DNA of 64,000 nt from NCBI GenBank assembly GCA_035550595.1, contig DASZOV010000141.1, positions 37,393-101,392 of the forward strand. Direction: 5' to 3'. Position 1 is the stretch's first letter. Each line of letters starts with the position of its first letter. This document shows, piece after piece, positions 50,248 to 57,164 of this stretch. Below the pieces are notes generated by a model. The model worked only from the letters and a program-made list of their open reading frames with translations, made no database searches and was not told where the DNA came from. This DNA is from CALFMR01 sp035550595 (GTDB taxonomy: Bacteria; Acidobacteriota; Vicinamibacteria; Vicinamibacterales; SCN-69-37). Made by a program: the position numbers and the translations under genes.

Positions 50248-51387
50248 ATGATCGACCCCGCGTATCCCGCTGCTCGCGTCGTCGCCGCCCGTGCCGAAGC
50301 GCACTTCGCGCGTCACCACGCGCTCGTGCGTGATCACGCGCGCGAGGATCTCGCGCCGGCGCCCGACGCGTCGTCGATCGAGACGATGGTCGACGCCGCG
50401 TTCTGGGCGAGCCTGCGGCGTGAAGAAGGCGCGCTGCCGACGATTTCGCTTGCGCTCGTGCCACCCGCGCCCGCGTCGCATCCGCTGACGTTCGAGCGCT
50501 GGCTGCCGCTCTCGCCGGCGTCGCTCGCGCATCTGGCGCCGGCCGTCCAGCGGCCCGGCATTCACCTCGGCGTGTGGCGCGACGCGTCGGGCACGCTCGG
50601 CGTCTGGGGCACGACGCGGTGGCTGCCGCTGCTCGCCTTCGTCATCGAGGTCGTCGCGTCAGGTCTTCTCGTCATCAAGCACCGCGGCGAGTCGTTCGGC
50701 AAGTTCGTCAACGTCGCCGTGCTCGAAGGCGATCAGGTGAAGGTCGTCGACGAGTCGGATGCGCAGCGGCCGGATTGTCCCGGTGTCGTCGCGTCGCTGC
50801 TCGGTGTGGAGCTGCCCGGCGTCCGCGCCGATTCGACGAACGTGCTCGTCCAACTGGCTGCGTCGATGCGCGCGCACGGCCGCGGCGGCGCGCTGCTCCT
50901 CGTGCCGTCAGCGAGCACGACGTGGCCCGAGTCGATCGTCAGTCCGGTGCTCTACGCCGTGGCGCCCCCGTTCGGCGAGTTGTCGACGCTCGTCACGGCG
51001 AGCGAAGCCGTGCGCGAGACGCACGAATGGCAGGAAGAGTTCCGCCGAGCCGTCGAGGCGCTTGCCGGACTCACGGCCGTCGACGGCGCAACCGTCGTGA
51101 ACGACGGCTACGCGCTACTCGCGTTCGGCGCCAAGATCACACGTCGCCGCGGCACCGATCCGGTCGAGCGCGTGCTCCTGACCGAACCGGTCGAAGGCAG
51201 CGCCCGCGTCGTCGTCAATCCGTATCAGCTCGGCGGGACGCGGCACCTCTCCGCCGCGCAGTTCGTCCACGACCAGCCCGACGCCACGGCGCTCGTCGCC
51301 TCGCAGGACGGACGTTTCACGATCTTCAAATGGTCGCCGCGCGACGACATCGTCCGCGCGCATCGCGTCGAGGCATTGCTGCTGTGA
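50248..51387 (+). CDS. Putative DACNV-type sensor with diadenylate-cyclase-like domain
   Basis: 379 residues, soluble. N-terminal part (ARAEAHFARHHALVRDHARE, LPLSPASLAHLAPAVQRPGI) and middle (GGALLLVPSASTTWPESIVS, YAVAPPFGELSTLVTASEAV) resemble the DACNV sensor region described with DisA_N-type proteins. The C-terminal part aligns by eye with DAC: VDGATVVNDGYALLAFGAKI has the Asp-Gly-Ala motif (Asp279) and LGGTRHLSAAQF replaces Arg-His-Arg by Arg332-His-Leu; DATALVASQDGRFTIFKW matches the DAC IVSEETG-x-I strand. If active it makes c-di-AMP; loss of the last Arg argues for weak or altered chemistry. ATG 50248 chosen. GTGA overlap with the next gene suggests an operon. Confidence 0.6.
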   Translation: MIDPAYPAARVVAARAEAHFARHHALVRDHAREDLAPAPDASSIETMVDAAFWASLRREEGALPTISLALVPPAPASHPLTFERWLPLSPASLAHLAPAVQRPGIHLGVWRDASGTLGVWGTTRWLPLLAFVIEVVASGLLVIKHRGESFGKFVNVAVLEGDQVKVVDESDAQRPDCPGVVASLLGVELPGVRADSTNVLVQLAASMRAHGRGGALLLVPSASTTWPESIVSPVLYAVAPPFGELSTLVTASEAVRETHEWQEEFRRAVEALAGLTAVDGATVVNDGYALLAFGAKITRRRGTDPVERVLLTEPVEGSARVVVNPYQLGGTRHLSAAQFVHDQPDATALVASQDGRFTIFKWSPRDDIVRAHRVEALLL

Positions 51388-52427
51388 ACACGGACATGGA
51401 ATATCGACAGCTCGGACGTTCGGGACTGATGGTCCCGGCGCTCAGTCTCGGCACCGGCACGTTCGGAGGCGGCACGGAGTTCTTCCGTGCCTGGGGCACG
51501 ATCGACGCGGCCGAAGCGACGCGGCTGGTCGACATCGCGCTCGACGCGGGCGTATCGATGTTCGACAGCGCCGACACGTATTCGAAGGGCCTCGCCGAGG
51601 AAGTGCTCGGCCAGGCGATCAAGGGGCGCCGCGACCGCGTGCTGATTTCGACGAAGGGCTCGTTCCGTATGGGACCCGGACCGAACGACGTTGGATCGTC
51701 GCGTCATCGGATCATCGGCGCGTGCGAGGCGAGCCTGCGACGGCTCGGCACCGACTACATCGATCTCTACCAGCTCCACGGCTTCGACGCCGTGACACCT
51801 GTCGAGGAAACCGTGCGCGCGCTCGACGATCTCGTCAGCGCGGGCAAGGTGCGCTACGTCGGCTGCTCGAACTTCTCCGGCTGGCACCTCATGAAGTCGC
51901 TCGCCGTGGCCGACCGTTACGGTTGGACGCGGCACGTCGCGCACCAGGCGTACTACTCGCTCATCGGCCGCGACTACGAATGGGAGCTGATGCCGCTCGG
52001 CCTCGCCGAAGGCGTCGGCGCCGTTGTCTGGAGCCCACTCGGATGGGGCCGATTGACCGGCAAGCTGCGTCGCGGCCAACCGAAGCCCGAGGTCAGCCGG
52101 CTGCCTCGCACGATGAGCGAAGCGCCGCCCGTCGACGACGAGCACCTGTTCAGGGTCGTCGATGCGATCGACGCGGTTGCGAAGGAGACGGGGAAGACGG
52201 TCCCGCAGATCGCGATCAATTGGCTGCTGCAGCGGCCGACGGTCTCGACTGTCATCGTCGGCGCGCGTGACGAGCGTCAGCTCAAGGACAACCTCGGCGC
52301 CGTCGGCTGGTCGCTCACGCCCGCACAAATTGCGCGTCTCGACGAAGCCAGCGCCGTGACGCCGGCCTATCCGTACTGGCACCAGCGGCGATCGATCGGA
52401 CCGGACAGGAACAGGCCGCCGGTGTGA
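51384..52427 (+). CDS. Aldo/keto reductase
   Basis: 347 residues. EYRQLGRSGLMVPALSLGTG start, SMFDSADTYSKGLAEEVLGQ (Asp, Tyr), VLISTKGSF (Lys), IDLYQLHGFDAVTPVEETVR (His), CSNFSGWHLMKSLAVADRYG, INWLLQRPTVSTVIVGARDE. Resembles YajO/YghZ-type reductases. GTG 51384 overlaps the preceding stop as GTGA; ATG 51396 is the alternative. Probably co-transcribed with the cyclase-like gene, though no functional link is known. Confidence 0.88.
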   Translation: MNTDMEYRQLGRSGLMVPALSLGTGTFGGGTEFFRAWGTIDAAEATRLVDIALDAGVSMFDSADTYSKGLAEEVLGQAIKGRRDRVLISTKGSFRMGPGPNDVGSSRHRIIGACEASLRRLGTDYIDLYQLHGFDAVTPVEETVRALDDLVSAGKVRYVGCSNFSGWHLMKSLAVADRYGWTRHVAHQAYYSLIGRDYEWELMPLGLAEGVGAVVWSPLGWGRLTGKLRRGQPKPEVSRLPRTMSEAPPVDDEHLFRVVDAIDAVAKETGKTVPQIAINWLLQRPTVSTVIVGARDERQLKDNLGAVGWSLTPAQIARLDEASAVTPAYPYWHQRRSIGPDRNRPPV

Positions 52428-52438
52428 GTGTTTCTTGT

Positions 52439-52575
52439 CAACTTCGAACTTCAAACTTCGAATTTCGAAACTGGGTTCCCCGTTCTCGTGCGCGCCGCAG
52501 TCGACTCGGCATCGACAGCGCGTGAGGACGAACCGGGAACGCAGTTCGAAGTTCGAACTTCAAAGTTCGAAGTTG
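52439..52575. repeat. F3 repeat pair forming a 137-bp inverted structure
   Basis: Left arm CAACTTCGAACTTCAAACTT then CGAATTTCGAA (52439-52469); right arm GTTCGAAGTTCGAACTTCAA then AGTTCGAAGTTG (52544-52575). Inside them GGTTCCCCGTTC (52474-52485) and GAACCGGGAAC (52530-52540) also pair with about one mismatch. A MITE-like outline without a visible target-site duplication. The right arm encodes the C-terminus of the modC frame. Confidence 0.65.
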
Positions 52576-53237
52576 GACGTCGGCCGCGCCATCCGCCCGA
52601 ACCCTTCGTCAATCCGCACCGTCCGCGCCGCGCGGCCTTCGACCTCGTGCCAATCGTGCGTGACGTAGATCATCGGTAGACGCAGTTCGGTGATCAGGCG
52701 GTCGAGATACGGAAGGATTTCCTCGCGCTTGCTCGCTTCGAGCGAGCCGAGCGGCTCGTCGAGCAGCAGCAGACGCGGATTCGAGAGCAGCGCGCGGCCG
52801 AGCGTCACGCGCCGGCGCTCGCCGCCCGAGAGCCGTCCGGGCCGGCGACCGAGCACGGGCGCCAACCCGAGTAGATCGACGACTTCGTCGAAGCCGATCG
52901 GCGCATCCACCGACGTGCGATGCCGGCCAAACCAGCGGCCGAAGCCCAGGTTCTGACGCACGGTCAGATGCGGGAACAGGCGCGCTTCCTGGAACACGTA
53001 ACCGATGCGACGCCGGTGTGCCGGCACCCACACGCCTGTGGCCGTGTCCGTCATCACCACGTCGTCGATGACGATACGCGCGAAGTCGGGATGGAAGAGG
53101 CCGGCGATCGCGTCGAGCGTCCGCGTCTTGCCCGCACCCGACGGACCGAGCAGCGCCGTCATGCCGTCGCCAGTCGTGATCTGCACGTCGAGAGTGATGC
53201 GTTCGAGCGCGTGACGGATCGCGACGTCGATCGTCAT
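52560..53237 (-). CDS. modC: Molybdate ABC transporter ATPase, short form
   Basis: 225 residues. Walker A GPSGAGKTR, Q-loop YVFQEARLFPHLTV, signature LSGGERRRVTLGRALLSNPR, Walker B LLLLDEPLGS, switch YVTHDWHEV. Couples ATP hydrolysis to ModB. ModC is normally about 350 residues with a C-terminal molybdate-binding (TOBE) domain; here it stops after the nucleotide-binding domain. The final residues TSNFEL are encoded by an F3 repeat arm. Start M follows modB coupling (ATGA overlap of 4 bases). Confidence 0.88.
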   Translation of the reverse strand: MTIDVAIRHALERITLDVQITTGDGMTALLGPSGAGKTRTLDAIAGLFHPDFARIVIDDVVMTDTATGVWVPAHRRRIGYVFQEARLFPHLTVRQNLGFGRWFGRHRTSVDAPIGFDEVVDLLGLAPVLGRRPGRLSGGERRRVTLGRALLSNPRLLLLDEPLGSLEASKREEILPYLDRLITELRLPMIYVTHDWHEVEGRAARTVRIDEGFGRMARPTSNFEL

Positions 53238-53920
53238 CGCGTCGTCCTGCCGATGCGCCGCGCGAGGAGTTCGGACGCAAGGAGCGCCGCGAACGACACG
53301 GCCACGGCCAGCCACACGAGCCGCCACAGGTGCGCGTCGTTGCCGGGGACCTGGAGGTACGTGTAGATCGCGAGCGACAACGTCCTCGTCTCACCGGGAA
53401 TGTTCGAGACGAACGTGATCGTCGCGCCGAACTCGCCGAGCGCCTTGGCGAAGGCGAGCACCATGCCGGACAGCACGCCAGGCAGCGAGAGCGGGATCGT
53501 GACCGTGGCGAGCGTCCACGCCGGGCTCGCGCCGAGCGAGGACGCCGCGTCCTCGAGCTGCGGATCGACCTGCTCGATGGCCTGACGGATCGCGCGCACC
53601 ATCAACGGAAACCCCATCACCGCCGCGGCGAGCGCCGCGCCCGTCCAGCGGAACGCGAAGACGAGCCCGAGCGTGTCCTCGAGCCACGCCCCGAGCGGCC
53701 CGCGTCGACCGAAGAGACGCAGGAGTAGATAGCCCGTCACGACCGGAGGCATCACGAGCGGCAGATGGACAATCGCGTTCAGCAGTCCGCGCCCCCAGAA
53801 GCGTCCACGCGCAAGCAGCAGAGCGACCGCAATCGCCACCGGCACACTCACGACGGTCGCCGCGAGCGCGACCTTCAGGCTGAGCAGGACGATGGCGAGA
53901 TCGGTCGGGGAGAAGGACAC
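53234..53920 (-). CDS. modB: Molybdate ABC transporter permease
   Basis: 228-residue inner-membrane permease with five to six helices (SLKVALAATVVSVPVAIAVA, VHLPLVMPPVVTGYLLLRLF) and the ATPase-contacting EAA loop EDAASSLGASPAWTLATVTI. FAKALGEFGATITFVSNIPG is the ModB/CysT signature. Operon with modC downstream. modA is 20 kb away. Confidence 0.92.
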   Translation of the reverse strand: MSFSPTDLAIVLLSLKVALAATVVSVPVAIAVALLLARGRFWGRGLLNAIVHLPLVMPPVVTGYLLLRLFGRRGPLGAWLEDTLGLVFAFRWTGAALAAAVMGFPLMVRAIRQAIEQVDPQLEDAASSLGASPAWTLATVTIPLSLPGVLSGMVLAFAKALGEFGATITFVSNIPGETRTLSLAIYTYLQVPGNDAHLWRLVWLAVAVSFAALLASELLARRIGRTTR

Positions 53921-53973
53921 GGGTCAGGGACAAAGATTACAGGGGACAGGAAGCAGGGGACAGGGCCGCCATT

Positions 53974-54177
53974 AAAGAAAGTTGATACCGCGAGCCCCCG
54001 AGCGCAGCGAGGGCGGCGAAGCGCGTAGCGCTGGGGGTGGGGCCCCAGCGCATTGCAAAGAAGATGACGGGAAGCGAGAAGTCAAAAAAGATGACACCGC
54101 GAGCCCCCGAGCGTAGCGAGGGCGGCGAAGCGCGTAGCGCGGGGGTGGGGCCCCAACGCATTGCAAAAAAGATGACA
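53974..54177 (+). repeat. F1 element: two units separated by a 15-bp spacer
   Basis: Unit 1 (53974-54068) has the perfect stem GCGCTGGGG (54028-54036) / CCCCAGCGC (54043-54051). Unit 2 (54084-54177) pairs a shortened GCGCGGGGG arm with CCCCAACGC and looks like a hybrid or deletion copy. Both carry full left and right modules. Located between modB and the ribbon-helix-helix gene. Confidence 0.85.
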
Positions 54178-54193
54178 GCGAATGCCGCTAAAT

Positions 54194-54236
54194 GTCTCAC
54201 GCGAAGGCGCGAAGATCGCGAAGGGGGCAAGGGGCA
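54194..54236 (+). repeat. F2 repeat
   Basis: GTCTCACGCGAAGGCGCGAA, GATCGCGAAGGGGGCAAGGG. Directly after the F1 pair and before the ribbon-helix-helix operator. With these, the 344-bp gap 53921-54264 is accounted for. Confidence 0.65.
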
Positions 54237-54247
54237 GAACCAAGAAA

Positions 54248-54263
54248 GTGGTATTCATACCAC
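54248..54263. promoter_or_regulatory. 16-bp palindromic operator at start of ribbon-helix-helix gene
   Basis: GTGGTATTCATACCAC: 7-bp perfect arms around TC, ending one base before the ATG at 54265. Binding by the encoded protein would block initiation. It contains TATTCAT, a possible -10 element. Confidence 0.65.
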
Positions 54264-54264
54264 C

Positions 54265-54540
54265 ATGCCGCGCGCCAAAGTCACGTTGACGCTGTCGACC
54301 GAGCGGCTCGAAGCGCTCAGGGAACTCGCCGGTGCCCGAAGTCTGTCGGGGGTAGTGGACCAGGTGGTCGCCCTGCAGCTCGATCGCCTGCGTCATTTCG
54401 CGGCGGTCGACGACTGGCTCGCGGAGATGGAGCGGGAGCATGGCCCCATTCCGCCGGCCACGCTCGAATGGGCCGCGACGCTCATCGACGAGTGGGACGC
54501 ATCGCACGCCACGCACGTGCGCGTGGCCGACATCACCTGA
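54265..54540 (+). CDS. Ribbon-helix-helix (CopG-like) protein, orphan antitoxin-like
   Basis: 91 residues. AKVTLTLSTERLEALRELAG is the N-terminal strand-helix, SLSGVVDQVVALQLDRLRHF the second helix, followed by an acidic tail (DDWLAEMEREHGPIPPATLE) typical of toxin-binding antitoxin ends. No toxin gene follows; the next gene is convergent 14 bp away. The longer open frame upstream is repeat DNA. The palindrome at the start supports autoregulation. Orphan antitoxin or stand-alone repressor. Confidence 0.75.
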   Translation: MPRAKVTLTLSTERLEALRELAGARSLSGVVDQVVALQLDRLRHFAAVDDWLAEMEREHGPIPPATLEWAATLIDEWDASHATHVRVADIT

Positions 54541-54554
54541 CCGGTTCAGGGCGC

Positions 54555-57125
54555 CTATTCCTCTCTCAAGAGCATCGCCGGATCCACGCGCATGGCCTGT
54601 GCGGCTGGGCGCCAGCACGCGGCGAGCGCGGCGACGGCGATTGCTGCGATCACGACGAGCCAGTTGAGGGGGTCGCGCGCGCTGACGCCGTATTCGAGCG
54701 ACGCGAGAAGATGTGCGGCTGCCCACGCCAACGCCGAGCCGATCGTGCCGCCCGTGAGTGCGATCGTCAGACCGTCGCGCATGACGAGTCGGCGAATCGT
54801 TGCAGGTGAGCAGCCCAGTGCCACGCGGATCCCGAACTCGCGCCGCCGGCGTCCGACGGCATAACTCAGCACGCTGAAGAGGCCGGCCGCGGCAGCGAGC
54901 AGCGCGACGAGGCTGAACGTCGACGAGGCCAGCGCCGTCGCGCGCGGCTGAGCGAGATCGCTGGCGTACACGTCTTCGAGGCGCGCGACCTGGTACACGG
55001 GCGCGGCTGGTGCTGCTGCGCGAAGCGCCATTCGAATGACCGCTTCCGAGGGACACGCGTCGCCGCACTTGATGGTGAACATGTCGGCAAGGACATTGGG
55101 ATCGATTGGCGTGTACATGCCGGGCATGTCACGTCCCGGCTGAAGCGATGGGCGCCGGATGTCCGTCGCCACGCCAATGACTTCGAACCGCCGTTTGGTC
55201 GTCCGTGCACCGAACGAATGGCCCACCGGATTCATGCCCGGCCACAGCGCGGCAGCCAGACGTTCGCCGACGATGACGTGCGTGGCCTCCTCGTTGGGTT
55301 GGAACATTCGGCCCGCGAGCAGCGTGATGCCGTAGACGTCGAAGAAGTCCGAGCTCACGTGATATTGCTGTAACGGCAGGTTGACCGGCGACGCCCCAGG
55401 CGTGTCCGGCTGCCAGTCGTAGAAGCTCCACTCGGCCGGTCCCCACGCGACGCCCACCGACGCGGCGACTCGTGTCACGCCGGGAAGTGAACGAAGCGCG
55501 CGCTCAGCGTCCGCAATGGTTGTGCGCTGGTGCGCCTTGTCTCCGCGTCCGGGCTCGAGCCAGAGCGTGACGAGGCCGTGTGGGTCGAATCCGCGGTCGG
55601 CGTCGGCGAGATTCTGAAAGGAACGCACGAGTGCGACCGCGCCGACGAGAAGCGTGCAGGCGAATGCGACCTCGCCGACGAGCAGCGCGCGCATCAGCAG
55701 CCGCCCACGGCGCGAGTCCGTCCCGGCGCGCTCGGACGAGGCGAGCGACCAGGCCGCGGACGGCCATGTCGCCAACAGTGCTGGCAGGAGTCCCGAGACG
55801 ATGACGGCCAGCGCCGATGCGGCGGTTGCCACGACGAGCGCGCGTGTGTCGAGGGTCAGCGGATTCAGACTGCCCGCGAAGAATGCAGCCGGCAGGAGCG
55901 CGCGGGCCGCCGCGAGAAGTTGTACTGCGAGGACGATGCCGCCAATGCCGCCGAGCGCGGCCAGCACGCACATCTCGGCGAGGAGTTGCCGGAGCAGACG
56001 GCCGCGTGAGGCGCCGAGCGTGGATGCCACGATGAGCTCGCGGCGTCGCCGTGCGCATCGTACGAGGAGCAGGCACGCGACGTTCACCGCGAGCACGACG
56101 AACACCAGCACGGCGCCACCCACGAGCAGCGCCGCACTCCGCCGCTGGAACTCCGGTACCTCGTCACCCGCGACCGGCCGGGCTCGCGCCTCCCATGCGG
56201 CCGTCGCGGCATCGGCAGCGTGTGCGCGATCGGTGGCGATGCGCATCGCGTCCGCTTCGGAGACGCCGAGTGAGCGGCGCACTACCGCCTGCGGCCGCCA
56301 ATCCGTCGCTCCGCCGGCGCTGAAATCCGTCGCGATCCAGACTTCAGTCTCGCGCGACGGAAACCGAAACGCGTCGGGGAGGACGCCGACGATCGTCACA
56401 GGTTTCCCATCGACGTCGAGCGGCGCGCCGAGCGCGTCAGTGCGGGCACCGTACTGGTCGCGCCAGATCGCGCTTGAAATCACCGCTCGCGGGGTGGCGA
56501 TGTCCCGTGTGTCATCGCCTGTGAGTCCGCGGCCCAACACGGGCTGCGCGCCGAGCATCGGCAGGAGTCCAGACGAAACGAACGCGACGCCACCCATGGT
56601 GGGGTGATCGCGTCCGATGACCGACGTCGTGCTGGCGTAGCCTTCGGCGGCGTCGAAGGCAGGCGTCTCACGCCACGCGTCGAAGACGGCCGGCGAGACC
56701 TCGAACGTGGCGGTTGCGCCGCCGTTCATGGCGTGCCACATCATCACCGCCGTCAGCCGTTCGGCATTCGGAAACGGCGCCGGCCGTAGCACGAGCGCGT
56801 CCAGCAGGCTGAACATCGCCGTCGTCAGGCCGATCGCGACCGCGAGCATGGCAATCGCGGTGAGGCTGAAGCCCGGCGCGCGCACGATGCGCTTGATCGC
56901 GCGCGCGAGATCCTGCCGCAGATGATCGAGCGCCGGCCAGCCGGTGACGCCACGTACCGCTTCCTTCACATGCGGGACGTTCCCGAATTCGCGCCGCGCG
57001 CGGGCGCGCGCTTCGGAGGCCGACGTGCCGCGCTCGATCGCGTCGCGTTCGGCCATCTCGAGATGTGCACGGATCTCGTCGTCCAGTTCTTGACGGTGAT
57101 CACGACGGCGAAATGGCCACATCAC
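54555..57125 (-). CDS. ADOP-family ABC permease, second of the padR operon
   Basis: 856 residues. Prefix domain LDDEIRAHLEMAERDAIERG (residues 15-75), first helix (FSLTAIAMLAVAIGLTTAMF), PCD domain, FtsX helices (AALLVGGAVLVFVVLAVNVA), second PCD and FtsX ending in WRPAAQAMRVDPAMLLREE. Its first 70 residues are nearly identical to those of the upstream permease. No ATPase gene adjacent. 39 bp after the preceding permease. Envelope export role inferred. Confidence 0.9.
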   Translation of the reverse strand: MMWPFRRRDHRQELDDEIRAHLEMAERDAIERGTSASEARARARREFGNVPHVKEAVRGVTGWPALDHLRQDLARAIKRIVRAPGFSLTAIAMLAVAIGLTTAMFSLLDALVLRPAPFPNAERLTAVMMWHAMNGGATATFEVSPAVFDAWRETPAFDAAEGYASTTSVIGRDHPTMGGVAFVSSGLLPMLGAQPVLGRGLTGDDTRDIATPRAVISSAIWRDQYGARTDALGAPLDVDGKPVTIVGVLPDAFRFPSRETEVWIATDFSAGGATDWRPQAVVRRSLGVSEADAMRIATDRAHAADAATAAWEARARPVAGDEVPEFQRRSAALLVGGAVLVFVVLAVNVACLLLVRCARRRRELIVASTLGASRGRLLRQLLAEMCVLAALGGIGGIVLAVQLLAAARALLPAAFFAGSLNPLTLDTRALVVATAASALAVIVSGLLPALLATWPSAAWSLASSERAGTDSRRGRLLMRALLVGEVAFACTLLVGAVALVRSFQNLADADRGFDPHGLVTLWLEPGRGDKAHQRTTIADAERALRSLPGVTRVAASVGVAWGPAEWSFYDWQPDTPGASPVNLPLQQYHVSSDFFDVYGITLLAGRMFQPNEEATHVIVGERLAAALWPGMNPVGHSFGARTTKRRFEVIGVATDIRRPSLQPGRDMPGMYTPIDPNVLADMFTIKCGDACPSEAVIRMALRAAAPAAPVYQVARLEDVYASDLAQPRATALASSTFSLVALLAAAAGLFSVLSYAVGRRRREFGIRVALGCSPATIRRLVMRDGLTIALTGGTIGSALAWAAAHLLASLEYGVSARDPLNWLVVIAAIAVAALAACWRPAAQAMRVDPAMLLREE

Positions 57126-57164
57126 GTGCCGCCCTTCTCATGCGGTCGCGGAGTCGGCCGCTCG

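Noticed and set aside
52439..52575. Insertion sequence remnant
   Set aside because: No transposase codons inside and no visible target duplication; kept only as an F3 repeat.
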